Assembly: GCF_003349955.1 (NCBI RefSeq)
Contig: NZ_QLKQ01000056.1
Span: forward strand, 1-49,594
Origin: Azospirillum brasilense
Lineage (GTDB): Bacteria > Pseudomonadota > Alphaproteobacteria > Azospirillales > Azospirillaceae
Reading direction: 5' to 3'
DNA: 49,594 bases
Position numbers and translations under genes: made by a program. Positions 31,932 to 38,800 of the stretch are shown one piece after another. A model generated the notes under the pieces. The model had not been told where the DNA came from and searched no databases. It saw nothing but the letters and a program-made list of their open reading frames with translations. Within the stretch, counting starts at the first letter, position 1. Every line of letters begins with the position of its first letter.

Positions 31932-32033
31932 GGAAACGGCTTTCCTCGCTGAAATCCGCGGCGAGGCTAGAGGAAGCGCCCGGGACGGTCGCCCAATCGC
32001 CGAACGCTTCCCATCATCGGGCGAACGGGCCGG

Positions 32034-33269
32034 TCAGCGCCGGGCGAACGCCAGCGCGCACACCGCGCACAGGATCGCGGCGGCCGCCCAGTAGGGCGCC
32101 ACCGGCGAGAACTGGTGCAGCGCCGCGCCCAGCAGCGGGCCGGCGGCCATGCCCAGCCCCTGGCCGATGCCGTTGAGGCCGGCGGTCCGGGCCTGCGCGT
32201 CCGTCGCCGTGCGCAAGCTGAGCATGGCGAGATTGCCCGGCAGCAGCAGGCCCAACCCGCCGCCCACTCCGGCCATCGCCGCCATCAGAAGGGCGGGCGA
32301 GGGCGCCAGCGCCGCCGCCGCCATGGCGAGCGCCGCGATGCCGGCTCCGGCGCGCAGCAGGCGGATGGGGGACCAGTCCAGCCAACGCACCGCCAGCCCC
32401 TGCGTCGCCACCATCACCGCCATGGTGAGCGCGAGGATCGCGCCGCCGCGCTGGACCGAGTCCACCGGCGGCAGGCCGAAGCTGTCCTGCAGGCGCAGCG
32501 CCGTGACCTGCTGCAGCAGGCTGTAGGCCGTCAGCCCACACAGCGTGATCGCCAGGAATCGGCGGATGTCCGCCAGACGGGGCCATCCCCCCGCCCGGAC
32601 CGCGGCCGGGCCGTCCGGCCGCGCCGCTCCACGGTCCGGCTCTCCGACGCGGAGCCAGACCGCCAGCGTTCCGGCGGCGATCAGCGCGGCGATGATCAGC
32701 AGCGCCGCGATGGGGTCGGTTCCTCCCATCCGCCAAGCGAAGGCCCCACCGAGGATGGCGCCCATCCCGAAGGCGGCGCCCATCATTCCCATGCCGCCGG
32801 CCCGCCGATCGGCGCTGGTCAGGTCGGCGAGGACGGCCTGGGCGGCCGGCATGATCCCGGCCGACAGCGCCGACTGGACCAGCCGCGCGGCCAGCAGCAG
32901 GGCGAACGCCGCCTCGCCCGACAAGGCGCCATCGGCGTGGCCGGCCAGGATCGAGGCCATCGCCGCCGGAAACAGGGCGGCGGCGCCCAACCCGGCCACC
33001 AGAACGCGGCGCCGGCCCCAGCGGTCGCAGACATGCCCCCAGGCCGGTCCGGCGACGACCAGCAACAGGGCGGAGAGGCTGAGCAGCAGCCCTGTCCGCA
33101 CGTCTCCGAAGCCGAGACCGCGTCCAAGCGGCGGAAGAACGATCAGCAGGAACGAGTGGCCGGCGCCGTTCGCCAGCAAGCCGCCGAGCAGGGCGGCCAT
33201 GGTGGATGCCGTGCGGTCGGTCGGCTTGCGGGCCGGCTTTGCGGTCATCGCGGTCGTCGTGTTCGTCAT
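32034..33269 (-). CDS. MFS transporter of the metallophore unit
   Basis: 411 residues from ATG 33269 (MTNTTTAM). Twelve predicted helices; the motif-A sequence GHVCDRWGRRRVLVAG lies between helices 2 and 3, and RLVQSALSAGIMPAAQAVLADL resembles motif C regions of drug:H+ antiporters. Such proteins next to TonB receptors typically export a siderophore or move a siderophore across the inner membrane. An upstream start at 33302 adds only small polar residues. It lies about 125 nt after the AraC gene in the same direction. Confidence 0.9.
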   Translation of the reverse strand: MTNTTTAMTAKPARKPTDRTASTMAALLGGLLANGAGHSFLLIVLPPLGRGLGFGDVRTGLLLSLSALLLVVAGPAWGHVCDRWGRRRVLVAGLGAAALFPAAMASILAGHADGALSGEAAFALLLAARLVQSALSAGIMPAAQAVLADLTSADRRAGGMGMMGAAFGMGAILGGAFAWRMGGTDPIAALLIIAALIAAGTLAVWLRVGEPDRGAARPDGPAAVRAGGWPRLADIRRFLAITLCGLTAYSLLQQVTALRLQDSFGLPPVDSVQRGGAILALTMAVMVATQGLAVRWLDWSPIRLLRAGAGIAALAMAAAALAPSPALLMAAMAGVGGGLGLLLPGNLAMLSLRTATDAQARTAGLNGIGQGLGMAAGPLLGAALHQFSPVAPYWAAAAILCAVCALAFARR

Positions 33270-33395
33270 GGGAGGTCCGGAGCCGGAGGGAGGGCCGGCC
33301 ACCCTACGCCCGCCGTTCCGCGGCCGCCGTCATCGGCGGAACGGTGCGGGACAGACGCCGAACGGCCGGGCCCGACGGCTTCAGCAGCGCCGGCC

Positions 33396-34376
33396 TCAGC
33401 AGCGCCGGCGGAACTCGGCCGGGCTGCACCCATGCCGCTCGCGGAAGGCGGACGCGAAATGGCTGGAACTGCTGAAACCGCAGAGGAAAGCGATCTCGGT
33501 GACGCTCTGGCCTCCGCTCCTCAGGCAGTGTTCTGCGCGCTCCAGCCGCCGGTCGCGCAGCCACGCAAAGACCGTCTGTCCGTAGGCCTTGCGGAAGCAG
33601 CGGTTGAGCCGCGCATGGCTCATCCCCGCCGTCTCCGCCAGCCGGTCCAGCGACGGCGGGTGGCAAAGGTCCGACAGCAGCAGGTCCGCCACCCGGGCCA
33701 GACCGCGCCGCTCCCCGTCGTCCAGCACGCCTTCCCTCATCGCACGGTCGGTGAGGGAGCCGTCGTTCGACAGCGGCGCCAGCCAATGCGCCAGCATCCC
33801 GAGCGCCGCGCTCTCCGCCATCAGCCGGTCGAGCGGCGAGGTGAGGTCGTTGTCCAGCAGCGGGCGCAGCCGACCGGCGCCGGCCTCCGATCGTCCCAGC
33901 CGGACGGCGCGGGTTCCGCCCGGCATCCGGTCCAGGCCGGCGCCGACCAGCGCCTCGCCGACGCGGTCCAGGTCGAACTTGACCGCCAGCATCCCGGCCC
34001 GTTCCTGCGCCGGCGTCACACGGGTGATCGGCGCGTCGTCAAGACGGAACAGCCAGACGTCTCCGGCGCGCACCGTGTGGCGTGGGGCCGCGTCGCCGCA
34101 TCCGAACAGGCTGATGCCTGACAGGCCGAAGGCCAGCACCCCGACCGCCCCGCCATGGTCTATCCGTGACCGGTAATCGCCGCGCAGGCGGCAGTCGCTC
34201 CTGGTCAGGCTGATGCCCGACCCGATCCGTCCAATGCGGAATTGCACGGAGCCATCGCGGCAGGGCAGCGCATGGTCGCGCCAACCGGATCCCGGTCCGG
34301 CGAGACGGGCCAGCAAGGACGGGTCGACCTGGAACACATCCTGTCTGGTCTCACAAAGACAGTCCATGACATCCAC
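33396..34376 (-). CDS. AraC-family regulator, PchR-like
   Basis: 326 residues. The C-terminal two-HTH AraC domain runs from LARVADLLLSDLCHPPSLDRLAETAGMSHARLNRCFRKAYG through VTEIAFLCGFSSSSHFASAFRERHGCSPAEFRRR. The N-terminal half (RIGRIGSGISLTRSDCRL, GVLAFGLSGISLFGCGD) has the character of PchR-type regulators, which sense a ferric siderophore. The start is about 70 nt downstream of a near-consensus Fur box, so iron starvation should induce it; it would then activate the receptor, transporter and methyltransferase genes that follow. Confidence 0.9.
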   Translation of the reverse strand: MDVMDCLCETRQDVFQVDPSLLARLAGPGSGWRDHALPCRDGSVQFRIGRIGSGISLTRSDCRLRGDYRSRIDHGGAVGVLAFGLSGISLFGCGDAAPRHTVRAGDVWLFRLDDAPITRVTPAQERAGMLAVKFDLDRVGEALVGAGLDRMPGGTRAVRLGRSEAGAGRLRPLLDNDLTSPLDRLMAESAALGMLAHWLAPLSNDGSLTDRAMREGVLDDGERRGLARVADLLLSDLCHPPSLDRLAETAGMSHARLNRCFRKAYGQTVFAWLRDRRLERAEHCLRSGGQSVTEIAFLCGFSSSSHFASAFRERHGCSPAEFRRRC

Positions 34377-34444
34377 CGGAAAAGGCTGGGGGAATGATGA
34401 GGAACAGTGGGCGCGGCGGGAAGGGCGACGACGCAGACGAAAAT

Positions 34445-34463
34445 GCTATTGATAATCATTATC
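34445..34463 (-). promoter_or_regulatory. Fur box upstream of the AraC-type regulator gene
   Basis: GCTATTGATAATCATTATC on the plus strand matches 17 of 19 bases of the Fur consensus GATAATGATAATCATTATC. It lies about 70 nt before the AraC gene, so Fur-Fe(II) should repress the metallophore unit when iron is plentiful. Confidence 0.88.
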
Positions 34464-34540
34464 ACTTCTTACCGAACGGCGCCAGCCTCGAAATCCTCCA
34501 AACATATGCGCTCTGCCCGTCTGGCGTTCATGCCATGAAC

Positions 34541-34600
34541 CAGAAGGAGCTGCGCCGCCGCGTCCTTCTCGCAGCCTGATCCACGCAAAGTGCGGGAGAA
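34541..34600 (+). pseudogene. Second ISL3-family transposase 3'-end remnant
   Basis: ctgcgccgccgcgtccttct and the sequence after it, coding LRRRVLLAA and a stop, aligns with the minus strand of 28600-28730 across about 50 nt with nine differences by eye, continuing past the stop codon (tcc.cgcaaa..gcgggag). It is in the opposite orientation and at the other flank of the metallophore unit. Confidence 0.6.
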
Positions 34601-35203
34601 CCGGGGAACGGGGACCACCTCAGCGGCGGCCTGTTGGCGTCGGATCTCTACTTTGCGCGCTTCGCCGACAACCTTCATCTGCGTTTCCGTGGGCGGTCGG
34701 ACGAGGTGACCCCATTCCGCTCTGCTCTCTGTCCGGGAACTCATCGTCGACAAAGGTGACGGACAGGCCGGCGGCGATCCGAAAAAGGGCGGTTGACGAG
34801 CATCGTTCATCCCCTCCAGTGGCAATATGTCTCACCGTAATTCTCTTTTTAATAGAAGTTCTGTGACGGTCATCACATCGTTATGTATGCGCTCGTGACA
34901 GTGTATTCCCGGTTGAGTGGCGCTGTGCAAGGCAGTCCATGCAGCGGAGAATGGGCGGAATATGCATTGTTTCTGGACCGGAGGGATAGGAAGCGCAGCT
35001 GGGAAGCCTCAACGCGGGCAGCCGACAGGGCGCTGATTTTGAGAAGGGCTGCGGATCTTGTCCCTTCTTAGTGAAATAAGTCCCTTGGGTTGTCGTGAAT
35101 TACCAAATGTTCAGGAAGTGATCTTCCTTTCAGGAGATTTGTGATTGCAAATAAATCTTTTGAGAAAACACATGCCAGGAACGCATGACATGGAAGATGG
35201 CGA

Positions 35204-35866
35204 ATGGTGATTTTCGCGCAAAAATTCTCTGTTTTCGCAACAGCCCTGCGAATGATTGGGCGGCAGACGATGATCGGATTTGCTGACTGGCTGGGCTCAT
35301 CGTTGGACGCTCCGGCCCAGCGGGGTCCGCTCAATGGAAAGCGCGCCTCTCAGCCGGTGCGCGTGGGCGCGGGCAGGGCCATCGGATGCCTTGCCCTAGC
35401 CTTGGCCTTGTCATTTACCTGGAGAGTGGGCATGGCGTCTCCTGTGCTGGCTTACATGGGCATCGAACGGATCGTGGTGATTTGCCGGGTCGATCCGGCC
35501 GATGCCGGTGCCTTGACCGCGGCTGCGATGGGTGAGCAAGCGCGCGGAATCATTGCCGAAGGATTGCCGCAAGCGCGCCGGCCGGTGGCCGTGGTTTCGG
35601 CGGGCGACCCGGCAATCATCGATCCGGCGGCCCTGGTCGTGACGATCCATGCCAACGCGGCGGCGGACCCGGCGCGTCCCGGACTGGCCGCGGTCGCGGT
35701 TTCCGTGCACCGGCCGGGGCAGGTGAGCGACGCGATCCCTTTGTTTCTCGCCGCACCGGCGGCCTTCGAGGCCGGCTCCGGCGACGCCGCAATGAAGCGG
35801 GCGTTGCGAGCGCTTCTTCTGCCGGCGGTCGTCGAACCGCTGATGTCCATGCCTAACGCGCGTTGA
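35204..35866 (+). CDS. Small exported or membrane-anchored protein of unknown function
   Basis: Up to 220 residues; the start is uncertain (ATG 35204 or ATG 35252) because no clear ribosome-binding site is seen. A hydrophobic segment AIGCLALALALSFTWRVG around residues 59-76 could be a membrane anchor or a signal sequence ending near MASPVLA. The following ~140 residues (ERIVVICRVDPADAGALTAAAM, PVAVVSAGDPAIIDPAALVVTIHANAA) look like a small alpha/beta domain, with no family that I recognise. Its stop is 23 nt before the metalloprotease ATG, so they are co-transcribed; a chaperone, inhibitor or secretion helper for the protease is conceivable but unproven. Confidence 0.6.
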   Translation: MVIFAQKFSVFATALRMIGRQTMIGFADWLGSSLDAPAQRGPLNGKRASQPVRVGAGRAIGCLALALALSFTWRVGMASPVLAYMGIERIVVICRVDPADAGALTAAAMGEQARGIIAEGLPQARRPVAVVSAGDPAIIDPAALVVTIHANAAADPARPGLAAVAVSVHRPGQVSDAIPLFLAAPAAFEAGSGDAAMKRALRALLLPAVVEPLMSMPNAR

Positions 35867-35889
35867 ATGAACTCGTGGGAGCGCTGACC

Positions 35890-38800
35890 ATGCCATACGA
35901 CCAACTGGACACCACGTCATCCTCCGACACCGGATCGGCCTCCGACCAGTTTGCACCGCATTACGCGCAATGTGGCTGCGCCCAATGCCAATCGGCGCTT
36001 GGGGAACTGTCGTCGTTCACCGCCGCTTCCCTGGATCCGGTTTCGGCGGTCATTCCTTCGGGCAACACGAACATCGACGCGCTGCTTGCGGGCAACGTGT
36101 ACCGTTGGAATTACGGTTCAGCGCTCGGCAGCGCCGTGAACCTTACCTACAGCTTCCTGACGAGCGTGCCGAGCTACTACGGTTCCTCCGCGGCCGAGCG
36201 GACCGGATTCCAGGCGGTGACGGCGGCCATGCAGACGGGCATCCAGAACGCCCTGGCCTTTTACGAGCAGGTCGCCAACGTCAAGTTCACCTACGACGCG
36301 TCGGGCAACGGCAACCTGACCTTCGGGCAGTGCGCCATGGGCTCCAGTTCGTCAGCCTACGCCTACTACCCGATGACAGGCGGGCAAAGTGTGGCCGGCG
36401 ACGTCTGGTACAATGTGAACTACGCTCCCAACCAGACGCAGACGGCCGGCAGCTTTGGCTACATGACCACGCTGCACGAGATCGGCCATGCCCTGGGGCT
36501 GAAGCACCCTGGCAACTACAACGCCGGTGGCGGCGGCACCGCTGGTCCCTATCTGCCGTCTTCGACCGACAACGTCAAATACACGGTGATGTCCTATTAC
36601 GGCGGGACCCTTTCGCTCGCCAACCCGCAGACGCTGCAACTGTACGACATCCAGGCGATCCAATATCTGTATGGGGCGAACACGTCCTGGCACAGCGGCG
36701 ATGACACCTACACCGTCTCGAACTCGTCGCCGCTGGTGATGACGATCTGGGACGGCGGCGGCACCGACACGATCGACGCCTCCAACCAGTCCCACGCCGT
36801 TGCGATCAACCTGAACGCCGGCGCTTTCAGTTCGATCGGTGTCAACGCCAGCGGCGCCGCGGCCAGCCAGAACATCGCCATCGCCTACAACGTCACCGTC
36901 GAGAACGCCATCGGCGGCAGCGGGAACGACACCCTGATCGGCAACGCGGCGGACAACACGCTGACGGGCGGCAGCGGCAACGACACGATCAACGGCGGCG
37001 GCGGTTCCGACACCGCCGTCTTCACCGGCAACCGGTCCGAATATGGCACCACCCTGTACAACGGCACGGTAACGGTCTCCGACCGGACCGGCGGGCGGGA
37101 TGGAGTCGACACCCTGACGAACATTCAGTTTCTGAAGTTCGCCGACCAGACGGTGTCGACCGATACGCTGCAGCCGAACAGGGCTCCAATCGCGACCGGC
37201 CTGTCGCAGACGGTGCTCATCGGCCAGACGGTTGCTCTGTCTATGCTGGTCAGCGCCACCGACGCCGACGGCGACGCGCTGAGCTATTACATCACCGATC
37301 CTTCGGGGGCCGGACGGCTCAACCTGAACGGCGCCGTCAACGTGCTGGGCGCGACCCAGCAGGCGGCCGGCAATTACCAAGTCTCCGCCGCCGATTTCGT
37401 CAAGCTGACCTACACCGGCAATGGCGCTGAACAGCTGAAAATCTGGGCCTACGACGGGATGCAGTGGAGCGCCGCGACGGCGGCGACGGTGATCAACAGC
37501 GCTCCCACGGCGACCGCGACGCCGCGCGGTGTGGCGCTCGGCCAGACGGTGGCCGTGTCCACGCTGGTCAGCGCCACCGACGCCGACGGCGACGCGCTGA
37601 GCTACTACATCAGCGACCCGTCGGGGGCCGGACGACTCAACCTGAACGGTGCCGTCAACGTGCTGAGCGCGACCCAGCAGGCAGCCGGCAATTACCAAGT
37701 CTCCGCCGCCGACTTCGCCAAGCTGACCTACACCGGCAACGGCGCCGAGGCTCTGACCGTCTGGGTTTACGACGGAGCGCATTGGAGCGCCGCGACGACG
37801 GTTTCGGTGTTCAACCGCGCACCCACCGTGACCGCGACGCCGCGCGGCGTGGGCCTCGGCCAGACGGTGGCCGTGTCCACGCTGGTCAGCGCCACCGACG
37901 CCGAGGGCGACGCGCTGAGCTATTACATCACCGACCCGTCGGGGGGCGGGCGGCTGAACCTGAACGGCGCCGTCAACGTGCTGACCGCGACCCAGCAGGC
38001 GGCGGGCAATTACCAGGTCTCCGCCGCCGACTTCGCCAAGCTGACCTACACTGGCGGCGGTGCCGAAGCGTTGACCGTCTGGGCCTACGACGGGGCACAA
38101 TGGAGCGCCGCCACAACGGTGTCGGTGAGCAACCGCGCGCCCACCGTCACCGCGACGCCGCGCGGCGTGGGCCTCGGCCAGACGGTGGCGATGTCCACGC
38201 TGGTCAGCGCCGCCGACGCCGACGGCGACGCGTTGAGCTACTACATCACCGACCCGTCGGGGGCCGGGCGGCTGAACCTGAACGGCGCCGTCAACGTGCT
38301 GACCGCGACCCAGCAGGCGGCGGGCAATTACCAGGTCTCCGCCGCCGACTTCGCCAAGCTGACCTACACTGGCGGCGGTGCCGAAGCGTTGACCGTCTGG
38401 GCCTACGACGGGGCGCAATGGAGCGCCGCCACAACGGTGTCGGTGAGCAACCGCGCGCCCACTGTCACCGCGACGCCGCGCGGCGTGGGGCTTGGCCAGA
38501 CGGTGGCCGTGTCCACGCTGGTCAGCGCCACCGACGCCGACGGCGACGCGTTGAGCTACTACATCACCGACCCGTCGGGGGCCGGCCGGATCAACCTGAA
38601 CGGCGCGGTCAACCAGCTGACCGCGACCCAGCAGGCGGCCGGCAACTATCAGGTTTCCGCTGCCGACTTCGCCAAACTGACCTACACCGGCAACGGCGCC
38701 GAGGCGCTGACCGTCTGGGCCTACGACGGGGCGCAATGGAGCGCCGCAACGACGGTGTCGGTGAGCAACCGCGCGCCCACCGTCACCGCAACACCAACGG

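Larger units (their letters stand above)
34377..35203. other. 827-bp gap between the AraC gene and the surface locus
   Basis: Holds the Fur box (34445-34463) and an ISL3 transposase end (about 34541-34600). From 34600 to 35080 there are only short open frames without recognisable products; the composition becomes much more AT-rich between about 34830 and 35260, as expected for foreign or regulatory DNA ahead of the surface genes. No tRNA or attachment site was recognised. Confidence 0.6.

Noticed and set aside
28786..34376. Opine/nicotianamine-type metallophore synthesis cluster
   Set aside because: No nicotianamine synthase-like or opine dehydrogenase gene is present; only uptake, transport, regulation and one methyltransferase are seen.
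34469..34835. Open frames in the gap after the AraC gene, including one of 118 codons
   Set aside because: No ribosome-binding site, no domain, and part of the sequence is a transposase remnant read backwards.
18431..35203. Whole accessory stretch as a prophage or integrative element
   Set aside because: No integrase, tRNA attachment site, phage structural or conjugation genes were seen; only decayed insertion sequences.
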